This document shows positions 51,767 through 63,000 of a stretch of DNA of 64,000 nucleotides, in pieces. A program made the position numbers and the translations under genes. Every line of letters begins with the position of its first letter. The first letter of the stretch is position 1. Source of the DNA: Acanthococcus lagerstroemiae. Taxonomy: Eukaryota > Arthropoda > Insecta > Hemiptera > Eriococcidae. Where the stretch lies: assembly GCA_031841125.1 (NCBI GenBank), contig CM063106.1:41970001-42034000 (forward strand), written 5' to 3'. Below the pieces are notes generated by a model that ran no database searches, was not told the DNA's origin, and saw only the letters and a program-made list of their open reading frames with translations.

Positions 51767-53554
51767 TGGTCCATTTCCGTGCTCCCACCCCCTCCTCCGA
51801 ATTGGACGTCAAACTTAATGTTATTTGTAATTTTGTTCACGTTCAATTTCGTTGAGCAAATGAAAAATTTTGTTCACCCCCTCTTTTCGAGATATATGCG
51901 TTTCAAATTGGGGGGGGGGGGCAGCTGAAGAAATTTATCCCCCATCTTCAAATAGAGTTTAATTTGATGTCATAATTTTTCATTTTTGTTCAATTTTCTT
52001 CAGCAAGTTCCTCATATTGTTCATCCTTCCTTTTTGAGTTACACTCGTTTCAAATTCGGGGGGTGAAGAAATGTAGCCCCCATCTCCGAATTTTGAATAA
52101 ACTTTGATGCCATAATTTTGTTTACATTTTCTTCAATTTTGTTCAGCAAAACCCACATTTTGTTCACCCTCCAATTTTCAGTTACACGCGTTTCAAATGT
52201 GAGGGTTGCATTTCTCCAGCCCCCTCCCCGTCTCCAAATTTCGGATTTAAATTGGTGTCATAATTTTGTTTACATTCGGTTCAGTTGTACTTGGCAACCA
52301 TGCAACTCGGTGAACTGTTTCTTCCTGGTCTACACGCAGTTTGAATTTATAGGACACGACAAATATGATATCTTCCTTCTTCAAATTTTAGTGGAAAATA
52401 AAGTTTACATTTCTTTCAAGAATCCTGCACCTCCAGCTTTTCTAGCAAAGTATAACTTGTAGTACCTAACTGAGGAATTTAGTGCTTTTTAGTTATTCAG
52501 TGGTAATCATAAATTGTCATAATTTTCATCGCCATAAGGATTTTTTGACTAAATTCAATGGCTGTCAGCGTCTTTTTTGTTATTCATCCCGTGTTGGACC
52601 ATAACTACGTAATTACCTGCTGTGAACTCTTCCTGCAAGGGCTTCATTGTTTGCCAATCTACATATTGCCTGACAATTAGTCCCAGGGCTACCACCTACT
52701 GTTTGCCGCGGCAGACATTGCATAAATCAGTTTCGTGGGGACAACGCCCCAGCGAATGCCCCAAGCACCTGACACTACAGGCATCAGTTAGTGTTTGATG
52801 TTTGTGGCATTTATATCTCGGGATTGAAGTGGTAATGTGCGCTTGCAGTGGTGGTGTGGGGTGAAATGTTAGTGAGTGCAGACCGTGCAGTGTAGTATAA
52901 AATGCAAAGGCGTGAGTACGTATGGTAAACAGAATGACAACATTTATTTTCCTCCAAAATTTAAAGAAGGTGTCATAAATTCAAACTGCGTGTAGCCCAG
53001 GAAGGAACAGTCCACCGAGTTGCATAGTTGCCAAGTACAACTGAACAAAATTATGACCACAATTTGAATCCGAAATTTGGAGATGGGGTGGGGGAGCCTG
53101 GAGAAATGCAATCCACAAATTTGAAACGCGTGTAACTGAAAATGGGAGGGTAAACAAAGTGTGCGATTTGTTGAACAAAATTGAAAAAATATGAACAAAA
53201 TTATGGCATCGAATTTTATTAAAAATTCGGAGATGGGAGGTTATTACATGTTCTCATCCCCAAATTTGAAACGCGTTTAACTTAGAAAGAAAGGATGAAT
53301 AAAATGTGGGACTTGCTGAACAAGATTGAACAAAATATGAACAAAATCATGACATCAAATTAGATTTTCAATTTGAAGATGGGGCTATATTTCTTCACTC
53401 TCCCCCTCCCCATTTGAAACGCGTATATGTATCTTGAAAAGATGGAGTGAACAAAATTTTTCATTTACTGAACAAAATGCGAACAAAATGTGGCCAAAAT
53501 TAAGACATTAATTTTGACGCCCAATTCGGAGGTGGGGGCCGCGGAAATGGACCT
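51767..53554. mobile_element. Foldback-like element, 1788 bp, with 9-bp target-site duplication
   Basis: Two arms of about 580 bp (51767-52350 and 52975-53554) are inverted copies of each other. Each is built of about three diverged subrepeats of about 146 bp that contain GTTTCAAAT, TTTTGTTCA and GTCATAATTTT, with G/C runs. The termini are TGGTCCATTTCCG and (reverse complement) AGGTCCATTTCCG. The flanks GACATCAAT and GACACCAAT (8 of 9 match) read as DIN/DTN of the interrupted RT. Long arms made of tandem repeats plus a 9-bp duplication match Drosophila Foldback (MULE-related) elements. The 600-bp centre has no gene, so it is non-autonomous. Confidence 0.85.
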
Positions 53555-53631
53555 GACACCAATCGCAGTAATTCTGCAGAAATCAGGAGAATAATAGTCC
53601 TAGTCTTCGAGGCAGCAGTCAACCCGATGCG

Positions 53632-53760
53632 CAGTTAGTTACTCTCTAGTTACCCGCGGAAAATTTACCGATTTGCAGCCCTCGGTTACCCTCAGATTAC
53701 CCAGAAATCCATCAGTTCCTCTTGGTTCACCTTTAGTTACCCGGGTAACTGGCGGGATTT
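53632..53760. mobile_element. Small insertion with iterated AGTTACCC motif
   Basis: It interrupts the RT between AAVNPMR and the KLTPVWKG block. It starts CAGTTAGTTACTC and contains CTAGTTACCC, CGGTTACCC, GATTACCC and TAGTTACCCGGGTAACTG. The right boundary is approximate, and no clean target-site duplication was found. Confidence 0.5.
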
Positions 53761-54290
53761 TGCGATCAGGAAGCTCACCCCTGTCTGGAAAGGGGAATTA
53801 GCATTTCCACCAAGATACGGCTCATCAAAGCACTTTTATTTCCAGCCTTGTGTTACGGCTGCGAGCCCTAGACTATCAAGGCGGATGATTAAAAGAGGAT
53901 TGACGCACTCGAAATGTGGGTATACCGCCGGATGTTACGGATACTATGGAATGCAAAGAAAACGAAAGCTGCCATCCTCGAAAAGCTGGCAGTCCAGAAC
54001 CTATGTCATCCTCCTGCTACAGCAAGACCATACAATTGTGCGGACATACAGTGAGAAGAACGGGCGATAACTTTTAAAAAAACTGGTCGTCCCGGGGAAG
54101 GTTGAGGGAAAACTGTAACGAGGAAGGTCGTCAAATGGTGGAATGATCAGCTTGAAGAGGCAACAAATATGCAGATCCACCAACTCACGCGACTAGCTTA
54201 CGACCGCGAAGCCCGAAAAGGCATAGCAGACACTGTCGGAGTCGTGCCACCAAACGCTCATAGTCATGAGCGACGGATGTATGATGATGA

Positions 54291-55560
54291 TCTTGTTCAA
54301 TTTTTTTTTTGGCGAAGTCAGATAAGTCGAGGAAAAGTTGAATTTGAGGCCTAAGTCGGGATTAGATCGAAAATCTAATGCAATATTCGGAACATCAATC
54401 AAAGGAACCCCTTTGATAGTTGATACCGTTCCATTTAATTTTTCATCATTGTTTCAATACGTTTTAGCCCCTCTTTTGGGAGACCTTGTTACTTGGAGAA
54501 CCTGTTTTCTGCCATGGCCACTCGACTAACGAACTTCAAGATCTGAAAAAAGAGAGGGGAGACCAATTTGTGAAACACCTTGTATATTCGTAGACACACA
54601 TACGTACACTCCTTTACGACACGGTCACCGAGTATTGCGTAAGTAAAAACGCGTATTCAAAAATAAGCAATAATGGTGGTCGCCGTTTCTAACAGGTGGT
54701 CCCTTGAAACCGGGTGTTAATGCACACTTTTATACGATAAATCATTACGTGCTAAAAATATAAAATCGATACTCAAAAAAGGTTATTGTCGGTAGAGCGT
54801 ACAAATTTTTTCCTACTCTAGTTTATAGTTGGCGGCTACAAGTACATATAGCTCGTTATATACTTGTATGTAGGTACTTGAAAAACTGGAGTCGAACTTT
54901 CACGTCCTCTATCGCGTAAACGTATAATCGCCGGCGACAGTTATGACGACGGTGACACGGGCTGATCTCGCAGCCCCTCCATAAGTGTCCCTTTCAAAGG
55001 TGAACCGTCCGCCTGATAGTTGAAGACCTCCTTCATCGAAAAACAAAATACGAAAGAGAAAGAAGAAACGATACAGGAAATCACGGAGCAAGTACTGTCA
55101 GAGGTACTGGCAATGACGAGTCCTGATATACGTTTAAAAAGACGTTTTACACGTTTTATTTTTAGTCACGGGAGTAAAAAGTTGACATTTATACGTTATA
55201 AAAAGTAATGTTATAAATTCCCTTATTATTCTCTCAAACCGTTTATCGTTTTGCGTTAAACCATATGTTTTCTTAAAGCGTTCTGGGTGTGGCAGTTTTG
55301 TTTAACTTGGAGACAGAAAGACTTTCGGTGCCACACATGTAGAAGTATGACCGAGATATTGTGTTTTTTTTTCATGTTTCAAGCCGGCGACAAGTCGTAA
55401 AATTCGCTGACCAACAACTGCTTGAAGATGTCGTTACGTATTAGCGAAGGTTTTACGTGGAATTTGCATGAACTTGACGAGTTGATTCGGCTGAATGTTT
55501 TTCTATTTGGAGGTGAAAACCAGGCGAATTTGAGAAACTCGCGCGTCGTAGTCTATGACG
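54291..55560. other. Non-coding stretch
   Basis: I see no gene. A frame at 55020-55208 (KQNTKEKEETIQEI...) lacks known motifs. Confidence 0.4.
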
Positions 55561-56200
55561 ATCGTTTATTTACGCCGAACTCACCTTGTCCAGGCAAGCC
55601 TGGTCAGCTGGGACAAGAAAGACTAACCTCTCAGCCTAAAAAAATTGATGAGAATACCAAAAAAAAAAAAGGAAAATAACGATTGCTAGTATAAATGTAA
55701 GAACTTTAAAAAGTAAGGAGAGTCTTGAGGAACTGGAAGAAGCGTTTAGGGAGTCTAAGATAAACATCCTGGGAATTTCGGAATTTCGGAACTACAAAGG
55801 GAAGGGGACAACATTATACACCTAAAATCAGGGAATATACTGTGCTATATAGGAAAAAAAGGAGGACAGAGAGGTGTGGGGTTCTTGGTGGAACGAAAAT
55901 GGAAAGATAAAATCCTAGAATTTGAAGGAATAAACGATAGGATGGCATTAATAAAAATCAATTTAGGAAACAAAAAAGAATTAACAATATTACAAGTATA
56001 TGCCCCAACCACTGCTGCAAACGATGCGGAAGCTGAAAAATTTTTGTAAAGACATTAACGAGAAAATAAGAAAGAACAATAGGAGTTTAAAGCGTCAACT
56101 TATAGTAATGGGGGACTTTAATAGTCAGATAGGTGCCAGAGAGAAAAACGAAGAGCAAATAATAGGACCATATAACTATGAAGTTAGAAATAATTTCGAG
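55560..56200 (+). pseudogene. RTE-type endonuclease fragment
   Basis: Encodes the start of an AP-like endonuclease: ASINVRTLKSKESLEELEEAF, ILGISEFR (catalytic Glu position), GVGFLVERKW, LTILQVYAPT and VMGDFNSQIG (the conserved G-D-F-N block). There are frameshifts at the A-run near 55665 and near 55805. It stops near 56200, where an iterated-motif sequence begins. No RT domain follows, so it is a broken copy. Confidence 0.82.
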
Positions 56201-56204
56201 CCCA

Positions 56205-56297
56205 ATCGGCTTCCAATTTTCATCTTTGGCTTTCATGCCAAAATCGCTCGACTTTCGGCTTTCCAGCTTTCGGCTTTCGGCTAGCTTTCAATCCCTG
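56205..56297. mobile_element. End of an element with iterated CTTTCGG motif
   Basis: CTTTCGGCTTTCCAGC, CTTTCGGCTTTCGG and similar strings repeat up to an end AGCTTTCAATCCCTG (reverse complement CAGGGATTGAAAGC). It cuts the RTE fragment. The left end is not seen. Confidence 0.5.
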
Positions 56298-56469
56298 CCT
56301 GTTAGTAAGTAAGAAGTTGAACGCTGGACGCAAAGTCCTAAAACTTCTCTCTTTCTCTGATTACAATTAGCATTTTAGCGCTGAGCTACAGACAACAGAA
56401 ATTGTATGCGAACGTCCTCAGCCAATGGTGAACTGAAGATAGTGAAGATTGTGTGGGTTGCTTACTGCT

Positions 56470-56680
56470 GAGTTAGTAAAATTTTGAAGACAAAATTGAG
56501 AATATCGGATTTTGGATTTAAAATCCCAATTTTTCTGAAAATTGAGAGAATTTAGGATTTTAGATTGGAAATTATTTTCTAAAAAGGATTTGAGGCTTTG
56601 AATCCAAATCCTTTTTTTTTACCAGGAATTTGGATTTTGGATTTAAATCTTGGAGTTCCCGGATTTTGCCTATCCCTGGT
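56470..56680. repeat. Iterated GGATTTTGGATTT stretch
   Basis: Repeats of GGATTTTGGATTT, AATCCAAATCC and TTTAGGATTTTAGA-type strings, ending TATCCCTGG (reverse complement CCAGGGATA). It may be an iterated-motif element like those at 39.3 and 56.2 kb. Confidence 0.5.
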
Positions 56681-56689
56681 TTCTATCCG

Positions 56690-56735
56690 CTTTCACTCAG
56701 CATTTCCGGAACCAAGGTGTCCGGCGCAAATATAG
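56690..56735 (-). mobile_element. Tiny R1-type fragment
   Basis: CATTTCCGGAACCAAGGTGT and CCGGCGCAA match the complement of the TLVPELLRS coding part of the R1-type element (about 41750-41790) and the fragment at 23225-23260. Confidence 0.55.
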
Positions 56736-56739
56736 CCTG

Positions 56740-57470
56740 ATAATCCGAGAATTGATTGAACACCTTCGAGTCTGTTCACTGTTTATGACTCTTCAAGACT
56801 TTTGTAAGCCTATTGCTATATTTCAGATTTTTTCAAATTTCTTTAAGATATATGTTTAAGACTCTTCTGTGATGGATTCGGTCAATACTATTGCAAACCT
56901 TGAGACGTTTAAAAGAGTTTCTAGATTATTTGACATTCTCTATACTTCTTTCAGAATCGCTGATATATTTTTTTCATATCTATGTTACCTGTTTCGGGCG
57001 CTTAGCTTCATTTCCGCCTTTTCTACATCCATCTGGATGAGTTTAGAACTCTTTGAGACTCTTCTAGGCTTCTAAAATCTTGTTTAAAACGTTCCAAGAC
57101 TACTGGACATGTGTTTATCATTTCTAAAAATTTTCACAATTCGCTTCAAAGACTGTTCTTTGCTTGATTAAGATTTTTAAAGACTATTTTCGTCATTATT
57201 AGGAATAATTGAGACTTTTTCATACTTATGCAATATTCGTTGAAAATCATTTCGACGCGAGTGTAAGATTCTTCAAGATTCATTACGATTTTTCCAATTC
57301 TGCTCTAAATTTTTCAAGACTTCCTGAAGGACTCTTCCAAACATGACTAAAACTTCTTAAGACTATTTTGTGCTTCATTGGAATTTTTAAAATTCCTTTC
57401 TGTTGTATGCTTATGGAGGCAGGTTCAATATTTTTGAAACTCTTTAAGGCACGCTAGGCATTAAGTGTGG
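56740..57470. repeat. Decayed AAGACT/GACTCTT array
   Basis: Many imperfect GACTCTTC, CAAGACTT, TTTAAGACT strings, like the array at 32.6-34.1 kb. The period is not regular enough to state. Confidence 0.45.
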
Positions 57471-57880
57471 TGCAGAGCACAAATTGCACCACACGGAAAA
57501 AATTAAAAGAAAAAAACCTCTATAAAGTCGTTAGTTGACATCGGTCCTTTACGCTGCCCTCTTAGAGCACATTTTCCTTTTCATCATTAATATATTTTTT
57601 CGTTTTCATTTTTCAAATCAAAAATGATTGAAATGGAAACGCGCTCCATGTGCTGCAACGCGAATGTGCGAACTAAAATGTGGGCTTCTTTTTGCAATTG
57701 TAATTTTAAGTTTAAAAAAAAATACAACAAATTTTGTTCTGTCTATGGAAATTTATTTCAAGTTCTTCCGGGCTCTTTTTGTAAATTATTGAGGCAGGAT
57801 AAAACAATTATTTGATTTTCGAAAAAAAAAAAACTGCACCATACAGGAAAAAGGCAAGCTACCGGCCATGTCTTTAAGGT
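57471..57880. other. Non-coding stretch
   Basis: Short frames (57624-57815 and its complement) carry no motif. No gene. Confidence 0.35.
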
Positions 57881-57889
57881 TTTTCTAAG

Positions 57890-58860
57890 CTTGTTTGTTT
57901 TAATATCTAGTCGAGTCTTGAGAAATCTTAAATAGATGGATAGGTCTATTGTCGTGGGAAAGTCTGAAAGAATCTGAAAAAGCCTTTGTGGATCGTAAAA
58001 TAATAATCTAAACAAGTTCCAAAAAGCTGTAGAACTAATATTGGATAATTCTGGACGAGTCTTGAAAAATAAAGCACGCTTGACAGAATTTTAAAAATCT
58101 ATGAGGATATACCTCTCCCCTCGGACCGGAAAGAAGTTGAAAATGCTGAAAATACCCATTTTACAACTCATCTTAGAGAGTCTTCAGGGGTTTGTCAAAT
58201 TTTGGAAGAGTATGAAAAAGTCTGTGTAGAGCATAAAAGAATTAAAGAATAATCATAAATCCGAAAAAGTTTTAGAGATAGCCTTGAATAACTTTTGATG
58301 AATTTTGAAGAGTAAAATACTCGTAGTCTGAAAAAATTTCAAGAAACTGTGGCGATATATTCCCTCCTTCCTTCCTCTCTTCCGGGAAACATGTGAAAAT
58401 ACCCATTTTACTGCTTATTTTAACGAGTCTGAAAGAGCCTTATAAAAGTCTGTAAACGTCTTCGTAGAGTCTGGAATAATAATCTTGAATAGAAATAAAA
58501 AAGTTCTACTAATGGCCTAGAAGAATTCTGGAAGAGTCTTGAAAGATAAAATACGCCTGGAAGAATTTTGAAAAACTCTCTCACCTCCCTTCAAACCGCA
58601 GGAAAACATCACGAAATACCCATTTTATTGTTTATTTTGACGAGTCTTAAAGGGACAAAGAAAAGCATCTGGATGAGTCTTAAAGAAGTTTTTGTAGTGT
58701 CAGGAATAATAATCTTATTTAAACAAATCCGAAAAAGTTCCTTTTGGAAAATTTATGCCGAGCAAAATACGTCTGAAGGAATTTTAAGAAAGTGCGAGGG
58801 TAAATTCCCCTTCGTCTTCAAACTGGAAAAAAGTTGGAAATTACTAATGTTCACGACTTA
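57890..58860. repeat. Decayed tandem array, about 220-250 bp period, about four copies
   Basis: Anchor AAATACCCATTTTA recurs at about 58154, 58397 and 58615. Anchors (G)AATAATAATCT and GAGTCTTGAAAGATAAAATACG recur in the same order from 57990 to 58790. Pyrimidine-rich patches (CCTCCCTTC type) mark each unit. Confidence 0.7.
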
Positions 58861-60054
58861 AATCGTTGAAAAAAGACAAAAAGATCGAGCATTTTCACTC
58901 GTTCTGCTTGCAACTAAAATCTTACTTGTAAGAACTTTTTTTTCATTATTTTATTTAGTTTTGTACCAACAAAATTATAAGCTGTTCTCGTCCCCTCCAA
59001 AATTTTTTCTGTTTATACTATTGCCCAGAGCCACTTAGTTTTTGAACTTTTGAAGTCGAGGTACTCATTAGCAGTGCTAAACTGATTACGATTCCACTTG
59101 ATAGACAGGTAATATAGGTACTCAAAATTTGAGCTTAGTTTGATAAAGTTAACACATCTCCCATTTTATGAGACATACTTTAACGTTCAACTCTCCATCA
59201 TCCCTGAAGGGCACAAAAATTGAAAAAAAAACCTTATCCTCCTCACATCCACGCTCGCATATGGAAAACGCAAAAATTCTTTTCTCAATAATGTCCAACT
59301 TTCATGCTGAGTCAACAAAATATCGCCGACTGTTATCAATTTTTGGGAAAAAAAATTGAAAATGAATAAAATACTTTAAAAAATAATAAATGTTGCTTTT
59401 CTTTTGGTGGGGGGGGGGTGAGGAAGGGGAGGTAGGAACTAAGTGGAGAGGAGGAAGGTAATGAAACGGAAAAATAAGAAAATGACAATCACGATGAAGA
59501 ATGTTATTTTTTCAACATTGTCCCGTGAAGTGTTAGTGAGTGAGAGTATTGGCTGAATTTGAATGAGCGACAGAATTTCCACTTCATTTGACAAATTATA
59601 CATATAAATGGCGCCACATAAAGAAAAATAATTCAACTTGTGAACCAAATAAACTTGAGACTATTTAGCTGTGAGTGAATTCGTTAGTAAATGAAAAAAA
59701 TAGGATGCCTAACAGAACTGCACTTCTTAAAAGGTTAAAAAACAGAACATTTGTTATAAAAAGAGAACCGTTTAACCAAATGATGGGAAATTTATCCTAT
59801 TGCTGTCGAAACAAATTTTATTGGCGACGCCACTGAAGAGATATAAAGCATGTCCCATTATATCCCTTTGTCCCATGTATCACCGTTTTCCCTTATGTTC
59901 GCAGGAAACCCGCCGGCTTGAGAAATTTCTGATACAGGATTGAGGGGTTTCTTAGGTGAATGCGTTGACTGACGATAGGGGTCATCTATAAAAAGTAACT
60001 GAGTATCTGTCCCAATCTTTTCTGGAACTTTTGTACTTGCGACTTCTGTCCGAC
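58861..60054. other. Non-coding stretch before the satellite
   Basis: GGCGACGCCACTG near 59823-59835 looks like a hAT MITE right end without a visible partner. No gene. Confidence 0.4.
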
Positions 60055-60059
60055 TAGAT

Positions 60060-63000
60060 TGTTGCTATCCCACTGTAGTTTAGAACAATCGAGGACTTTC
60101 CGGGGGGGCTGGGGAAACGGTAGCCCCCCTTGGTGGAAAAATTGGGCAAATGCAGGCTAAATGAATTGTACTCGAATTGTACCGAAATGTACCAGCCATA
60201 AAATGATTTGTACCAACCCGCTCCTCGAGATATAAGGGGGTACTTTCTGGGGGGCTGGGGAAACGGTAGGGTTGTCATTATGACCCCTATCGAAAATGGT
60301 TGTTTCTCATCCAAAATGAATTGTACCGAAATGTACCAACGATATTTTTCCATTTCCCGCATTTCTGCCCCTTCCCCTGACTACCACTTCATACACCCTT
60401 CTACTCGTACTATCAGAAATGAAGATTGATGATTGGGAACTCTCTTATCGGAAATGAACTGTACTCGAATTGTATCGAAATGTACCAGCCATAAATGATT
60501 TGTACCAACCCACTCCTCGAGATATAAGAGGGTTCATTCCGGGGAGGGGGGCGCTGGGGAAACAGTAGGGTTTTCATTATGACCCCTATCGAAAATGGTT
60601 GTTTCTCATCCAACATGAATTGTACCGAAATGTACCGACGATATTTTTCCATTTCCCGCATTTCTGCCCCCTCCCCTGACTACCACTATACTATCAGAAA
60701 TGAAGATTGATGATTGAAATCTCTCTTATCGGAAATGAACTGTACTCGAATTGTACCGAAATGTACCAGCCATAAAATGATTTGTACCCACCCGCTCCTC
60801 GAGATATAAGGGTGTACTTTCCGGGGGGGCTGGGGAAATGGTAGGGTTGTCATTATGACCCCTATCGAAAATTGTTGTTTCTCATCCAAAATGAATTGTA
60901 CCGAAATGTACCAACGATATTTTTCCATTTCCCGCATTTCTGCACCCTCACCTGACTACCACTTCATACACCCTTCTACTCGTACTATCAGAAATGAAGA
61001 TTGATGATTGGGAACTCTCTTATCGGAAATGAACTGTACTCGAATTGTATCGAAATGTACCAGCCATGAAAATGATTTGTACCAACCCACTCCTCGAGAT
61101 ATAAGAGGGTTCATTCCGGGGGGGGCGCTGGGAAACGTAGGGTTGTCATTATGACCCCTATCGAAAATGGTTGTTTCTCATCCAAATGAATTGTACCGAA
61201 ATGTACCGACGATATTTTTCCATTTCCCGCATTTCTGCCCCCTCACCTGACTACCACTTCATACACCCTTCTACTCGTACTATCAGAAATGAAGATTGAT
61301 GATTGGGAACTCTCTTATCGGAAATGAACTGTACTCGAATTGTATCGAAAGTACCAGCCATAAAATGATTGTACCAACCCACTCCTCGAGATATAAAGGG
61401 TTCATTCGGGGGGTGGGGAAACGGTAGGGTTGTCATTATGACCCCTATCGAAAATGGTTGTTTCTCATCCAAAATGAATTGTACCGAAATGTACCAACGA
61501 TATTTTTCCATTTCCCGCATTTATGCCCTCCCTGACTACCACTCATACACCTCTAGTACTATCAGAAATGAAGATTGATGATTGAAAATCTCTTATCGGA
61601 AATGAACTGTACTCGAATTGTACGAAATGTACCAGCCATAAAATGATTTGTACCACCCCTCCTCGAGATATAAGAGGGTTCATTCCGGGGGGGCTGGGAA
61701 ACGGTAGGGTTGTCATTATGACCCCTATCGAAAATGGTTGTTTCTCATCCAAAATGAATTGTACCGAAATGTACCAACGATATTTTTCCATTTCCCGCAT
61801 TTTCTGACACCACCTTCACTCAACACATATCGAAATGAATGATGATTAATCCTTATCGATGAACGTATCGATTGTACCGAAATGTCACATAAGTTGTCCA
61901 CCGCTCTCGAATAAGGCTTCGGGGTGGAAAGGTAGGTTCATTATGACCTATCGAAATGTTGTTTCTCATCAAATGAATTGACCAATTACCACGTATTTCC
62001 ATTTCCCGATTCTGCCCTCGATACCATTATTACCATCAAATGAGATTATGTTGACCTATCGAATAACTACCGAATTGTACGAACACCATAATGATGTACC
62101 AACCCTCCTCGAGATATAAGAGGTTCATTCCGGGGGCTGGAAACGGTAGGTTGTCATTATGACCCTTCGAAATGGTTGTTCTCATCCAAAATGAATTGTA
62201 CCGAAATGTACCACGATATTTTCATTCCGCATTTCTGCCCCCCCTACACCCTATACATCAAAATGAAGATTGATGATTGAAAACTCTCTTATCGGAATAA
62301 CGTACTCGAATTGTACCGAAATGTACCAGCCATAAAATGATTTGTACCCACCCGCTCCTCGAGATATAAGGGTCTTCGGGGGCTGGGAAAGTAGGGTTGT
62401 CATTATGACCCCTATCGAAAATGGTTGTTTCTCATCCAAAATGAATTGTACCGAAATGTACCAACGATATTTTTCCATTTCCCGCATTCTGCACCCTCCC
62501 TGACTACCACTTCATAACCCTTCTACTCGTACATCAGAAATGAAGATTGATGATTGGAACTCTCTTATCGAAATGAACTGTACTCGAATTGTATCGAAAG
62601 TACCAGCCATAAAATGATTTGTACCACCCACTCCTCGAGATATAAGAGGGTCATCCGGGGGGGCTGGGAAACGTAGGGTTGTCATTATGACCCTATCGAA
62701 ATGGTTGTTTCTCATCCAAATGAATTGTACCGAAATGTACCACGATATTTTTCCATTTCCCGCATTTCTGCCCCTCCCCTGACTACCCACCTATTACTAT
62801 CAGAAATGAAGATTGATGATTGAAAACTCTCTTATCGGAAATGAACTGTACTCGAATTGTACCGAAATGTACCAGCCATAAAATGATTTGTACCCACCCG
62901 CTCCTCGAGATATAAGGGGTACTTTCCGGGGGGCTGGGGAAATGGTAGGGTTGTCATTATGACCCCTATCGAAAATGTTGTTTCTCATCCAAATGAATTG

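Larger units (their letters stand above)
51640..54290 (+). pseudogene. Another RTE-type RT C-terminal half, split by insertions
   Basis: The left piece ends TCFAQYDLVERFVYLGSMVDIN at 51766. The right piece resumes at 53555 with DTNRSNSAEIRRIIVLVFEAAVN. After a second interruption (about 53632-53760) come KIRLIKALLFPALCYGCEP (about 53812-53870), an ALEMWVYRRMLRILWNAKK block (53909-53965) and a tail to about 54290 (VVPPNAHSHERRM). The YLGS and Y-G-C-E blocks are typical of RTE-type proteins. It is a distinct family from the copy at 49.0-51.5 kb and carries stops and frameshifts. Confidence 0.8.
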
